A DNA stretch of 64,000 bases from Hydrocarboniphaga daqingensis (GCF_900129825.1 NZ_FQWZ01000004.1:216333-280332), one strand, 5' to 3'; counted from the first letter of the stretch, positions 35,268 through 44,162 are shown. The notes: a model not told the origin generated them from the letters alone. Numbers and translations are program-made.

Positions 35268-37001
35268 ATGACTGACAGCTTGCCGGCCTCGCCAGGTTCG
35301 GCCCCTATTTCCGTTGCAGGCTTCGCCACGCTGGCGCAAGCGCTGGACCATGCGGCGTCGGTCGACGCCGGCATGTATTTCTACAGCGGGCGCGGACAAC
35401 TGACCGAAGCGCTGCCGTATGCGCGTCTGCGCGAGCAGTCCGAAGCGCTGGCGCGGCGCATGCTGGCCCGTGGTCTGAAGCGCGGCGATCGAGTGGCCTT
35501 GCTGGCCGAGACCGACGGCGACTTCGCCCGGTCGTTCTTTGCTTGCCAGATCGCCGGTCTGGTACCGGCGCCGCTGCCGCTGCCGGCCGCACTTGGCGGC
35601 CGCCAGACCTATCTGGAGCACCTGCGTCGCATGGTCGAGAGCGTCGGCGCTGCTGCGGCGCTGACCCCGGCCGCATTCGAGAGTTGGGTGGCCGAGGCTT
35701 GTGCGGGCCTGCCACTGCATTTCGTCTCGACGATTGCGCATCTGGACGACGTCGTACCCGTGCAAGGCGAGCTGGAAGCCCCGTCCGCCGACGATCTGGC
35801 GTATCTGCAGTTTTCGTCGGGCAGCACCCGCTTCCCGCATGCGATCGCCGTGACGCACCGCGCCGTGATCGCCAACATCGATGCCATTTCGCTGCATGGC
35901 TTGCAGATCACCGGCAGTGACCGCTGCGCGTCGTGGCTGCCGTTCTATCACGACATGGGCTTGGTCGGATTCCTGCTGACGCCGCTGTGCTGCGCGATCT
36001 CGGTCGACTACCTGGCAACGCGCGAATTCGCACGTCGCCCGCTGACCTGGCTGCAGCTGATCAGCAACTACGGCGGCACGCTGAGCTTTTCGCCGAGTTT
36101 CGGCTTTGAATTGTGTGCACGCCGGGTCGAAAACGGTGGGGTTCCCGAAGGCCTGGACCTGTCGCGCTGGCGCGCGGCCGGCATTGGCGGCGACATGGTG
36201 CGTCCAGGTCCATTGCTGAAGTTCTGCGAATCGTTTGCCGGCTCGGGCTTCAATCCGGGCGCGCTGACGCCGAGCTACGGCATGGCCGAGGCCGCGCTGG
36301 CGCTGTCGTTCTCGCCGCTGGGGCGTGGCCTGAAAATGGACCGCGTCGATACCGACCGCCTTGAGCGCGATCATCTGGCCGTCGCCCCGGCCGCCGATGC
36401 GCCGCGCAGCCGTGACTTCGTCCGCTGCGGCCGCATCCTGCCCGGCCACGATATCGAGGTGCGCGACGAGCAAGGTCAGCCGATGCCGGAGTGGGGCGTC
36501 GGCCTGATCCACGTGCGCGGCCCGAGCTTGATGAAGGAGTACTACCTGCAGCCGGAGGAAACGGCGCGCGCTCTGTGCGGCGACGGCTGGCTCAACACCG
36601 GCGACATCGGGTATCTGGCCGATGGCGAAATCGTCATCACCGGCCGCGCCAAGGACTTGATCATCGTCAACGGCCGCAACATCCGGCCGCAGGACCTTGA
36701 ATGGTCGGCCGAAGGTGAAGTCGACGCACTGCGCAGCGGCGATGTCGCTGCGTTTGCGATCGACGAAGAAGCCGGCGAAGTCGTCGTCGTGCTGGTCGAG
36801 TCGCGGGCCGCGGACGCCACCGCTCGCGCGGCGCTGTGCGAACAGGTTTCCGGCGTATTGCGGGCGCGTCACGGCATTGAGGTGCGCGTCGTGCCGGTGC
36901 CGCCGCGCTCGTTGCCGCAGACCTCGTCCGGCAAGCTCAGCCGCGCCAAGGCGCGGGCGCTGTACCTGGCGGGGAGCTTCAAGCTTGCCGGCGCCGGCTG
37001 A
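35268..37001 (+). CDS. Fatty acyl-AMP ligase / acyl-ACP synthetase of sphingolipid locus
   Basis: 577 residues from the ATG at 35268 ([18 protein letters not shown]). An adenylate-forming enzyme: the P-loop LQFSSGSTRFPHAIAVTH, the SWLPFYHDMGLVG core of fatty acyl-AMP ligases, PSYGMAEAALALSF and GRAKDLIIVNGRNIRPQDLE with the catalytic lysine region in TSSGKLSRAKARAL. Such enzymes load a fatty acid onto an acyl carrier protein, here presumably the ACP at 38126, to feed the SPT. In Caulobacter a comparable enzyme sits with spt and acp. It overlaps the next gene by 17 bases. Confidence 0.87.
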   Translation: MTDSLPASPGSAPISVAGFATLAQALDHAASVDAGMYFYSGRGQLTEALPYARLREQSEALARRMLARGLKRGDRVALLAETDGDFARSFFACQIAGLVPAPLPLPAALGGRQTYLEHLRRMVESVGAAAALTPAAFESWVAEACAGLPLHFVSTIAHLDDVVPVQGELEAPSADDLAYLQFSSGSTRFPHAIAVTHRAVIANIDAISLHGLQITGSDRCASWLPFYHDMGLVGFLLTPLCCAISVDYLATREFARRPLTWLQLISNYGGTLSFSPSFGFELCARRVENGGVPEGLDLSRWRAAGIGGDMVRPGPLLKFCESFAGSGFNPGALTPSYGMAEAALALSFSPLGRGLKMDRVDTDRLERDHLAVAPAADAPRSRDFVRCGRILPGHDIEVRDEQGQPMPEWGVGLIHVRGPSLMKEYYLQPEETARALCGDGWLNTGDIGYLADGEIVITGRAKDLIIVNGRNIRPQDLEWSAEGEVDALRSGDVAAFAIDEEAGEVVVVLVESRAADATARAALCEQVSGVLRARHGIEVRVVPVPPRSLPQTSSGKLSRAKARALYLAGSFKLAGAG

Positions 37002-37953
37002 CGCCGGCCGCACGGTCGCCGTCACCGGCGCCACCGGCTTCATCGGCCGACGCTTGCTGCCGCAGCTGGCCGCGGCCGGCTGGAATCTGCGCATCCTGGT
37101 CCGCCGCGACCCGGCTGACGCGCAATGGGCCGGACTGGACATCGACGTCGTACAAGGCAGCCTCGACCAGCGCGACGCGCTGCGCCGGCTGGTGACCGGC
37201 GTCGACGCGGTGATCCATCTGGCCGGCTGCATCAAGGCGCCGCACCGCGACGATTATCTGCGCGCCAACCGCGACGGCAGCGGCGATCTGGCCGGCGCGA
37301 TCGCCGCACACGTCCCGGAAGCGCATCTGCTGCTGGTGTCGAGCTTGGCGGCGCGCGAGCCCGCGCTGTCCGATTACGCGTTCAGCAAGCGCGCTGGCGA
37401 ACAGGCCGCGACCGATCGGCTGGGCGAGCGGGTGTCGGTGCTGCGCCCGCCGGCGGTCTATGGCCCTGGCGATCGCGAAACGCTGGCGTTTTTCCAGCTG
37501 GCGGCGCTGCGCTGGGTGCCCCTGCTGGGTTCCGCCGATGCGCGCAGTGCCGTGATTCATGTCGACGATCTGGCGGCCGCGATGGTCGCGATGATCGAAC
37601 GCGGCGCCAGCGGCCGTGTCGAAGTGCCCAGCGACGCCACGCCAGCGGGCTACAGCTGGCGACAGATCATGCAGGCGGCCGCAGAGGCCATCGGCGCGCA
37701 TCCCCGCGGCTTTGTCGAAGTGCCGTGTAGCTTGTTACGCAGCGTGGCCTGGGCCGGCGACCTGGGCCGGCGCCTGGGCCAGGCCAACATGCTCAGCTCC
37801 GACAAGCTGCGCGAACTGCGCCATCGCGACTGGTCGGTAGCGCCCGCCGAGCGCCTGCAGCTGGATGCGTGGTCGCCGCGCTACGGCCTGCATGACGGAT
37901 TTGCCGATGCCGTGGTCGCCTATCGTCGGCTCGGCTGGCTGCCATTGGCTTGA
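36985..37953 (+). CDS. CerR-like NAD-dependent epimerase/reductase
   Basis: 322 residues from a TTG at 36985; GGGGAGC 8 bases earlier is a strong ribosome binding site and no ATG or GTG exists in the right place. Extended SDR: VAVTGATGFIGRRLL binds NAD(P), then DAVIHLAGCIKAPH, YAFSKRAGEQA with the Tyr-x3-Lys pair, and RPPAVYGPGDRETLAFF. In the Caulobacter sphingolipid cluster the homologous-looking gene, CerR, reduces the ketone of 3-oxo-ceramide. By position it should have that role. Confidence 0.82.
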   Translation: MPAPADAGRTVAVTGATGFIGRRLLPQLAAAGWNLRILVRRDPADAQWAGLDIDVVQGSLDQRDALRRLVTGVDAVIHLAGCIKAPHRDDYLRANRDGSGDLAGAIAAHVPEAHLLLVSSLAAREPALSDYAFSKRAGEQAATDRLGERVSVLRPPAVYGPGDRETLAFFQLAALRWVPLLGSADARSAVIHVDDLAAAMVAMIERGASGRVEVPSDATPAGYSWRQIMQAAAEAIGAHPRGFVEVPCSLLRSVAWAGDLGRRLGQANMLSSDKLRELRHRDWSVAPAERLQLDAWSPRYGLHDGFADAVVAYRRLGWLPLA

Positions 37954-37993
37954 CCGTGCGTCGCCCGCGGTCCGGCGCTATCGTCATACCGTT

Positions 37994-38003
37994 CACCCGG
38001 GTG
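37994..38003. promoter_or_regulatory. 10-base palindrome before the ACP gene
   Basis: CACCCGGGTG at 37994-38003 lies in the 172-base gap before the ACP-SPT pair, the only real gap inside this operon. It could be an operator for a second promoter; no convincing -35/-10 pair is seen. Confidence 0.25.
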
Positions 38004-38125
38004 TTACGGGATCGTGACGCCAGTTTGCTAAGCTTGTGACCAGTGTCGCGCTACTTGCATGGTCTAGGCCGGCGACCAGGGCTGATCCAAGGCCCTACTG
38101 GACCTGGGCATACCGTTGAGACCGA

Positions 38126-38383
38126 ATGAATTACTCCCCTGACGATATACGCGTCCACGTCACGGACGCCCTGAGGGCTGCGCTGACGCGGCCGGCTGAC
38201 ATCGAAGGCAGCACCCGCATCGTCCAGGACCTTGGCCTGGATTCGCTGGCCGTGATGAATCTGATGATGTCCCTTGAGGACCACTACGACGTATCGATTC
38301 CGCTGGATCGGGTGGCGGAAATCGTGACCGTCGACGACCTGGTGAAGGCGGTTGTTCAACTGACGCAGAACGAGCGGGCATGA
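38126..38383 (+). CDS. Acyl carrier protein of sphingolipid locus
   Basis: 85 residues. The phosphopantetheine serine is in DLGLDSLAVMNLMMSLE. Helix pattern and length are standard. It is distinct from the housekeeping AcpP (no DSLDTVE). It presumably delivers the acyl chain to the SPT, whose gene begins within its stop codon (ATGA), so the two are translationally coupled. Confidence 0.92.
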   Translation: MNYSPDDIRVHVTDALRAALTRPADIEGSTRIVQDLGLDSLAVMNLMMSLEDHYDVSIPLDRVAEIVTVDDLVKAVVQLTQNERA

Positions 38384-39600
38384 GCATTCTTTCCAAGTTT
38401 GACCATCTGGCACAGACCTACGACCGGCTTGGCCCGGCTGATTCCAACCCGCTGAAAGTCACGTTCGACCGCATCCTGTCGTCGACCGAGGGCGTCATCA
38501 ATGGACGCCAGACGATACTGCTCGGCACCAACAACTACCTGGGCCTGACCTTCGATGAAGGCTGCATCGAGCAGTCGGTCGCGGCAGTCCGCAGCTTCGG
38601 TACCGGGACCACCGGTTCGCGCGTCGCCAACGGCAGCTATTCGGGGCACCGCGATCTGGAACTGGCGATGGCCCAGTTTTATGGCCGTCGCCACGGCATG
38701 GTGTTCAGCACCGGCTACCAAGCCAATCTGAGCATGCTGTCGACGCTGGCCGGCCGCGAGGATTACCTGATCCTCGATTCCGACAGCCACGCCAGCATCT
38801 ACGACGGCGCCCGGCTCGGCCACGCCGAAGTGATCCGCTTCCGCCACAACGACCCGGACGACTTGTTCAAGCGGCTGCGTCGTTTGAAGGACCATCCGGG
38901 CAGCAAGCTGATCGTCGTCGAAGGCATCTATTCGATGCTCGGTGACTCGGCGCCGCTGGCCGAGATCGCGCAGGTCAAGCGCGAAACCGGCGCCTATCTG
39001 CTGGTCGATGAAGCGCATTCGATGGGCGTGCTCGGCGCGACCGGTCGCGGTCTGTCCGAGGCGGCCGGCGTCGAAGCCGATGTCGACTTCATCGTCGGCA
39101 CGTTCTCCAAGAGCCTGGGCAGCGTCGGCGGCTTCTGCGTCAGCGATATCGACGGATTCGAAGTGCTGCGCGTCGCGTGCCGGCCGTACATGTTCACCGC
39201 ATCGCTGCCGCCGGCCGTGATCGCCAGCACGCAGGAGGCGCTGCGTCGGATGATCCAGGAGCCGGGCATGCGGGTGCGCCTGCGCGACAACGCCGAGCGC
39301 CTGTATCACGGCCTGAGCTCGCTTGGCTTCCAGGTGGGTCCGCAGGCCAGCCCGATCGTGTCGGTCGCCGTCAACGACAACGAAACCGCGGTGCGCTTCT
39401 GGAACATGCTGCTGCACGGGGGGCTGTACGTGAACCTCGCGCTGCCGCCGGCGACGCCGACCAACAAGCCGCTGATGCGTGCCAGCATCAGTGCTGCGCA
39501 CACGCCGCGCCAGATCGATACCGCGATTGCGCTGTTCGCCGACATCGGCCAGCGCCTGGGCGTGATCCCGAGCCGCGAGCCGGTCGCACTGGTCGCCTGA
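38380..39600 (+). CDS. Serine palmitoyltransferase-like alpha-oxoamine synthase
   Basis: 406 residues. A fold-type I PLP enzyme of the KBL/AONS/SPT group: LLGTNNYLGLTFDE, GTGTTGSRVANGSYSGHRDLE, the serine-binding DSDSHASIYDG, LLVDEAHSMGVLG and the PLP lysine in VGTFSKSLGSVGGFC. Linked to a dedicated ACP, a ligase and a CerR-like gene, SPT is more likely than biotin or haem enzymes. It condenses serine with an acyl thioester to 3-ketosphinganine. Alternative: an oxoamine synthase for another amino acid. It is followed by a strong terminator. Confidence 0.87.
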   Translation: MSILSKFDHLAQTYDRLGPADSNPLKVTFDRILSSTEGVINGRQTILLGTNNYLGLTFDEGCIEQSVAAVRSFGTGTTGSRVANGSYSGHRDLELAMAQFYGRRHGMVFSTGYQANLSMLSTLAGREDYLILDSDSHASIYDGARLGHAEVIRFRHNDPDDLFKRLRRLKDHPGSKLIVVEGIYSMLGDSAPLAEIAQVKRETGAYLLVDEAHSMGVLGATGRGLSEAAGVEADVDFIVGTFSKSLGSVGGFCVSDIDGFEVLRVACRPYMFTASLPPAVIASTQEALRRMIQEPGMRVRLRDNAERLYHGLSSLGFQVGPQASPIVSVAVNDNETAVRFWNMLLHGGLYVNLALPPATPTNKPLMRASISAAHTPRQIDTAIALFADIGQRLGVIPSREPVALVA

Positions 39601-39623
39601 TCCTCCGACGTTGCCGCATCCGG

Positions 39624-39655
39624 CGGGCCGCCTGGCAGGGCGGCCCGCTTTTTTT
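39624..39655 (+). terminator. Intrinsic terminator after the SPT gene
   Basis: GCGGGCCGCC at 39624-39633 pairs with GGCGGCCCGC at 39639-39648 over a 5-base loop and is followed by seven T. This is the clearest intrinsic terminator of the window. It ends the plus-strand operon and separates it from the facing minus-strand operon. Confidence 0.93.
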
Positions 39656-39691
39656 ATGCGCGGCCGCCGTTGTGAGCGCGCTCGGCTCGCT

Positions 39692-40639
39692 TCAGCGCAA
39701 GGCTTTGGCGCGGCGCAGCTTCCACAGCACGGCCGGGGCAGCCAATAACGGATGGCGACGCTGCCAGGCGCTGAGCTGCAACTGGATGCCGGCATGGCGT
39801 TCGACTTTCCACGCCACGTAGTCGGCGCCGTTCTCGAACGTAAACGTCGCCTTGGCCAGCCGGGCCAGGTTCAGCGGCTTGCCCAGCGCATGCCGCAGCT
39901 TCCAGGCACGCGCGCCGAGCTGGCGCTGTGTCGGGTTGATCCGCGGCTCCAGCAGGTTGCCATCACGGACGCGGAAATCGACGCTCGACGCGCGCCAGGC
40001 CAGCGGCAGCAGCCGTGTGTAGCGCTCGCTCTCGTGCTCGATCAGGCTGCGGGCGCGGCAGCCACCGCGCTCGACGCGCAGTTCGGCGGCATAGGTCCGC
40101 TGAAACAGGGCCTGCCAGAACTCCACGGCTCGACCGCGTTCGGGTCCGAGCAACGCGGCCCAGCGTGCCGCCGTGGCGACAGCGGCGCAGACGGCGGCGA
40201 TGGTCTGCGTGCGCGCCGCTGGATCGCGCACCCAAGCCAGCCCGAGCGGCTGGGCGAAGCGCGCCCACAGCGTCGTGTCGATCGCCGCCTGGCGCATGCC
40301 GCGCTGGAACTGCTGCAGGCTCAGCACAGCGACTTTGGCGCGCAGATCGACGCCGTCGATCTGCGTGGTCTCGTACGACACGTTCGGCGGTAGCAACTGG
40401 TTGGCGATCGCGGCGACGCGGCGCGGATGCCAGCGGGCGAGCCGGTCGACCAGCACGTAGTAGTCGAGCACGCCGCCCAGATCGCCGCTGCGCAGGTTGG
40501 AGCCGTAGAACAACACCGCCACCACGGTATTGCCGCCGCGCTGCGCCAGCTGTGCGGCGAACGCGGCGATCGCCGGCGCCACCGGCCGATCGAGTTCCTG
40601 CGCGATGGCGCGCTGCAGTGGATCTCGTGCGGCGCTCAT
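39692..40639 (-). CDS. Tam41/MMP37-like CTP:phospholipid cytidylyltransferase candidate
   Basis: 315 residues. FYGSNLRSGDLGGVLDYYVL holds a nucleotidyltransferase GS ... D pattern, followed by VDRLARWHPRRVAA (the WH of Tam41) and LRAKVAVLSLQQFQRG (the Kx(A/G)V(I/L)S segment). This is how mitochondrial Tam41, a CDP-diacylglycerol synthase, is laid out. No membrane helix. Its ATG overlaps the stop of the lipid kinase gene (ATGA). Read with its neighbours it may activate a phospho-ceramide with CTP. Family placement is by motif only. Confidence 0.6.
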   Translation of the reverse strand: MSAARDPLQRAIAQELDRPVAPAIAAFAAQLAQRGGNTVVAVLFYGSNLRSGDLGGVLDYYVLVDRLARWHPRRVAAIANQLLPPNVSYETTQIDGVDLRAKVAVLSLQQFQRGMRQAAIDTTLWARFAQPLGLAWVRDPAARTQTIAAVCAAVATAARWAALLGPERGRAVEFWQALFQRTYAAELRVERGGCRARSLIEHESERYTRLLPLAWRASSVDFRVRDGNLLEPRINPTQRQLGARAWKLRHALGKPLNLARLAKATFTFENGADYVAWKVERHAGIQLQLSAWQRRHPLLAAPAVLWKLRRAKALR

Positions 40640-41556
40640 GGCGTAACGAAGCGCAATGCCGGACCGGCAGCGAGCCGGTAGCAGCCGTCGGCAGCAGGGT
40701 AGGGTTCACCGTCGACGATCATCGGCGTTGTGGAACGGATCTCGATGTCATGGGCGCTGCTGCTGCGATAAGCGCCGCTGGCCAGCATCGAGGCCGTCGG
40801 TCGGCCTCGCAGCAGCGGCAGCAGCGAGCGCGCCAGCTGGGGCGGCGGCGCGTCGATGTCGAGGTAGCGCATCGTGCCGTTGCGGCTGCCCCAAAACGGC
40901 CACAGGCCCAGCATCAGGTTGTGCAGGCTGCTGGCCAGGAACAGGAAGCGCGAGCCGGTACGCGGTGTTTCGTCGTCGATGCGCAGCGTCATCGGATCCC
41001 CTTGCGCCCAGTCGCCGACGCCGCGCAGCGCCTGCCACATCGATGCAGCGATCGTGATGGCCACCGAGGCACCGCCCCCGGTGCGGATATGGTCGTGGTT
41101 GTATTGCGTGGCGCGGTTGAGCGCCCCCAAGCCCATGAAAAAGCCGAGCACGGCGGCTTCGCCCGTGCGCTGCACGGCGATCGGCCTGCGCGATTCCTCA
41201 CGCCGCCAGCGGCCGGCGCCGGCCGCGGCGATCAGCCGCGTGTAGGCGTCGCGTGACGGCATGCAGGCGCCGACGTCGGACGCGACCAGGTTTGCGTTAC
41301 CGGCGGCCAACAACGCGATGGCGGGCAGCGGGGCATCGCCGTAGGCGCGCGGTAGCAGACCGAGCACGTCGCGCAGCGTCCCGTCGCCGCCACTGACGAT
41401 CAACAGGTCGACTTCGCGCCGGGCGTAGTCCTGCAGGCTGGCCAGCAGTTCGGCGGGCGTCATCGGCGAGGCCGCCGTCAGACCGGCCGGCAAGCGCACC
41501 GCCAAGCCGCGATTGCGGCGGCTGCGCGGATTGTGGATCAGCGCGACCTGATGCAT
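40636..41556 (-). CDS. Lipid kinase, diacylglycerol/ceramide kinase (LCB5-type)
   Basis: 306 residues from the ATG at 41554-41556 (MHQVALIHNPRSRRNRG). The DAGK-catalytic nucleotide loop is LLIVSGGDGTLRDVLG; a beta-sandwich C-terminal domain with IRSTTPMIVDGEPY follows. It phosphorylates diacylglycerol, sphingosine or ceramide. In a sphingolipid locus ceramide is the likely substrate, as for CpgB of Caulobacter. Both ends overlap the neighbouring genes of the three-gene operon. Confidence 0.85.
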   Translation of the reverse strand: MHQVALIHNPRSRRNRGLAVRLPAGLTAASPMTPAELLASLQDYARREVDLLIVSGGDGTLRDVLGLLPRAYGDAPLPAIALLAAGNANLVASDVGACMPSRDAYTRLIAAAGAGRWRREESRRPIAVQRTGEAAVLGFFMGLGALNRATQYNHDHIRTGGGASVAITIAASMWQALRGVGDWAQGDPMTLRIDDETPRTGSRFLFLASSLHNLMLGLWPFWGSRNGTMRYLDIDAPPPQLARSLLPLLRGRPTASMLASGAYRSSSAHDIEIRSTTPMIVDGEPYPAADGCYRLAAGPALRFVTP

Positions 41557-42716
41557 CAGCGGCTGAGCCAGGACGTCAGCGGGCCGCGCCGGCGCGCCAG
41601 CGCCGCTTGCACGATCTGCAGCGCATGCACGCCGAAACACAGCAGCGTCCAGATCGCGACGGCGATCATGCCGAGGTCGGGCCGACCGGCGACGACGGAC
41701 AGCGTCAGCAGCAGCAGGTTGGGATTGCGACGCGCCGTGATCAGTCGGAAGAAGCTGTCGAACGGGCGCCAGATGTGCATCTCAATGGCGAAGGCCTTGA
41801 TGAAGATGCCTTCCTCGATACGCTGGGCGACGTAGCCGCCGATCACGATCGCCAGAATCAAACCCGTCTGCGCCAGCGGCAGGCCGACAGCGCCGAGCCC
41901 GACGATCCAGGCCCAGTACCAGAACGGCGGATGGATCAGGTCGATGCCGTGATCGAACACGTCGCCAAACTTCGATGAGTTCATCGTCACCCGCGCCAGC
42001 TTGCCGTCGACGGTGTCGAGGAAGGTCATCATCCAGGCCGCGGCCAGGCCCCATCCGAACTGGCCGTGCCAGAAGCAGGCCATCGCCGCGAGCACCATCA
42101 GCAGGCTGACGAACGTGACCTGATTGGGCGTGATGCCGATGATCGCGCACCAGCGCGTCACGTGGCGCGCCGGCGTCGGCCAGACGTACTTGGTGACCAC
42201 GTCGGTAACGCCCTTGTACGAGCCGCTGAACATCCGCTTTTCGATCGACGTCAGCGTCGCAGCCGACAGCGGCAGCAGGTAGGGCGTTTCGCGTTTGCGC
42301 AGCTTGTTGTTGTAGTGGCTCGCCAGCGTTGCCGGCGTGCGCCGGTCCAGCGGTGTCGCCGGATCGGCGCCTTGCAGCAGCGTGGCAGCGATCGCAGCGG
42401 CCTGATCGGCATCGACCTTGGCGGCGACTGCCCGGCCGCTGACCTCGTCGACCAGCAGCGTGCCGTTGGCGGCTTGCACCAGCGCGGCGACCAGCGGTTC
42501 GTCATACACCCAGCCGGCATCGACGACGAGCACGCTGCGCGCGCCGGCTACCGCGTCGGCAGTGTCGACGATGCCGACGCCGAGCCGCTGCAGCTGGCGG
42601 CCGATCCGCTGCCGCGAACTCAAACCCCACAGCCGCACGGGTGCATCGCCAACCACCAGGGCCAGGGGCCGTTCGGTTGCGCGCGGGCCGCCGGAAGACG
42701 CTTGCAGCTGTGTCAT
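41556..42716 (-). CDS. CDP-alcohol phosphotransferase with degenerate nucleotidyltransferase-like N-terminus
   Basis: 386 residues from the ATG at 42714-42716 (MTQLQASSGGPRATERP). The C-terminal half has the full CDP-AP signature D-x2-D-G-x2-A-R-x8-G-x3-D-x3-D (starting FLDTVDGKLARV and ending FGDVFDHGIDL), with about six membrane helices. Residues 15-170 resemble a nucleotidyltransferase fold (ALVVGDAPVRLW, VLVVDAGWVYDEPL) but lack the GxGxR and PK catalytic motifs. The whole recalls inositol-1-phosphate cytidylyltransferase/DIPP synthase fusions with a dead first domain. It should transfer a phospho-alcohol from a CDP-linked donor. Confidence 0.83.
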   Translation of the reverse strand: MTQLQASSGGPRATERPLALVVGDAPVRLWGLSSRQRIGRQLQRLGVGIVDTADAVAGARSVLVVDAGWVYDEPLVAALVQAANGTLLVDEVSGRAVAAKVDADQAAAIAATLLQGADPATPLDRRTPATLASHYNNKLRKRETPYLLPLSAATLTSIEKRMFSGSYKGVTDVVTKYVWPTPARHVTRWCAIIGITPNQVTFVSLLMVLAAMACFWHGQFGWGLAAAWMMTFLDTVDGKLARVTMNSSKFGDVFDHGIDLIHPPFWYWAWIVGLGAVGLPLAQTGLILAIVIGGYVAQRIEEGIFIKAFAIEMHIWRPFDSFFRLITARRNPNLLLLTLSVVAGRPDLGMIAVAIWTLLCFGVHALQIVQAALARRRGPLTSWLSR

Positions 42717-42750
42717 GATCGTTTCGATGCCGTAAAGCCCGCCATTATCC

Positions 42751-43689
42751 GTGACCTCCTCCCCAACCGCATCCGTCGGCCCGTTCCGGCTGGCGCATTT
42801 GTCTGACCCGCATCTGGCATTCGAGCCGCGCTTGACGCTGCGCCAGCGCTTCAGCAAACGCCAGCTCAGCGCCCTAAGCTGGTGGCGCAGCCGCCATCGC
42901 TCGCAGCAGGCCGACTTGCTCGACCGCTTGATCGCCGACGCGCGCCCGTTTCAGCCTGAGCATTGGGCCATTACCGGCGACATCGTCAACTTCTCGCTGC
43001 CCGGTGAGTTCACCCAAGCCGCTCGTTGGCTCGACGCGCTCGACGCCCGCGACCGCGTCAGCATCGTGCCCGGCAATCACGATGCGCTGGTTGCGATGCC
43101 GGTGGACCAAGGCTGGCTTCATTGGCAGCCCTGGGTTGCCGGCGACGACGGACATCCGGCGTGGCCGTATTGGCGCCAGCGCGGCGATGTGGCGCTGATC
43201 GGCGTCAGTTCGGCGCTGCCGACGGCGCCGCTGCTGGCCAGCGGCCGCATCGGCACGGCGCAGTTGCAGCGGCTGGCGGCGCTGCTGGACGAGCTCGGCC
43301 GGCGCGGCTTGTGCCGCGTGCTGATGATCCATCACCCACCCGCTGCCGGCGCGATCTCGCGCCGCAAGGCGCTCGCCGACGCCGCCGAGTTGCGCGCGCT
43401 GCTGGCCCGGCACGGTGCCGAGCTGGTGATTCACGGCCACGCGCGCGATGCACGGCTCGATGCGATCAGCGGCCCGGCCGGGCCGATTCCGGTGCTCGGC
43501 CTGCCGTCAGCATCGGCGCTGCCCAGTTCCCGCGACGGCGGCTCGCGCTGGCAGTTGCTGGAACTGGAGCCGGCTGCCGCCGGCGGCTGGCGCTTGCGCC
43601 AGCGCGTGCGGATGTGGGACATCGGCCGGCAAGGCTTTGTCTCGGCCGGCGATTTCGTGTTTGCGTTGCCGCGTCAGATCGGCGGCTAA
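42751..43689 (+). CDS. Calcineurin-like metallophosphoesterase
   Basis: 312 residues from the GTG at 42751. Metal motifs: LAHLSDPHL (DxH), ITGDIVNFS (GD), VPGNHDAL (GNHD), MIHHPP and VIHGHARD (GHxx). Substrates of this family range from nucleotides to lipid pyrophosphates such as in LpxH. It is divergent from the CDP-alcohol phosphotransferase with 34 bases between the starts, so the two operons probably share a control region. Confidence 0.9.
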   Translation: MTSSPTASVGPFRLAHLSDPHLAFEPRLTLRQRFSKRQLSALSWWRSRHRSQQADLLDRLIADARPFQPEHWAITGDIVNFSLPGEFTQAARWLDALDARDRVSIVPGNHDALVAMPVDQGWLHWQPWVAGDDGHPAWPYWRQRGDVALIGVSSALPTAPLLASGRIGTAQLQRLAALLDELGRRGLCRVLMIHHPPAAGAISRRKALADAAELRALLARHGAELVIHGHARDARLDAISGPAGPIPVLGLPSASALPSSRDGGSRWQLLELEPAAAGGWRLRQRVRMWDIGRQGFVSAGDFVFALPRQIGG

Positions 43690-43721
43690 ACTTCGCTGCC
43701 GCCTCCATCGCCGCTGCCGAC

Positions 43722-44162
43722 ATGCCCAATGCCACTGCCATCAAGTTCGGATACCCGCAGACGCTGATCGCCGAACACGGGCCCTGGCTGGTGCTGCTGC
43801 GGCCCAAGGCGCCGACGCTGGGCGCGCTGACCATCGTCCATCGCAGCGATGCACGCGCGTTCGGCAGCTTGCCGGCCGACGACTTCACCGCGTTGCAGCC
43901 GGTGGTCGCGCGCGCCGAGCGTGTGCTGCAGCAGCGGGTCGGCTTCGACCGGATCAATCACCTGATGCTGATGATGGTCGACCCGGACGTGCATTTTCAT
44001 GTGCTGCCGCGCTATGCCGAGCCGCGCGAGTTTCACGGCAGCCGCTTCGTCGATGCCGGATGGCCAGGACCGCCGGCGCTGGATCAAGTCATCACGCTCG
44101 ACGCCGCGCAGCGCGATGCGCTGATGGCCGAGTTGCGCGCGCTGTGGCAGGCCGCCGAATGA
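43722..44162 (+). CDS. HIT-family hydrolase
   Basis: 146 residues from the ATG at 43722 (MPNATAIKFGYPQTLI). The histidine triad is DVHFHVLPRY (HxHxx), with the supporting TLGALTIVHRSDARAF helix. HIT proteins hydrolyse or transfer nucleotidyl groups, for example on dinucleotides or CDP-lipids. In this operon a role on a CDP-linked lipid or alcohol is a reasonable guess. It starts 32 bases after the phosphoesterase. Confidence 0.85.
   Translation: MPNATAIKFGYPQTLIAEHGPWLVLLRPKAPTLGALTIVHRSDARAFGSLPADDFTALQPVVARAERVLQQRVGFDRINHLMLMMVDPDVHFHVLPRYAEPREFHGSRFVDAGWPGPPALDQVITLDAAQRDALMAELRALWQAAE

Noticed and set aside
35181-37235. A 684-codon minus-strand frame opposite the acyl-AMP ligase
   Set aside because: Composition is that of an antisense shadow, and the plus-strand ligase has all family motifs.
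38380-39600. The PLP enzyme as 8-amino-7-oxononanoate synthase (BioF) or glycine C-acetyltransferase (Kbl)
   Set aside because: The fold is shared, but the neighbours are an ACP, an acyl ligase, a CerR-like reductase and a ceramide synthase candidate, with no biotin or threonine-degradation genes around.
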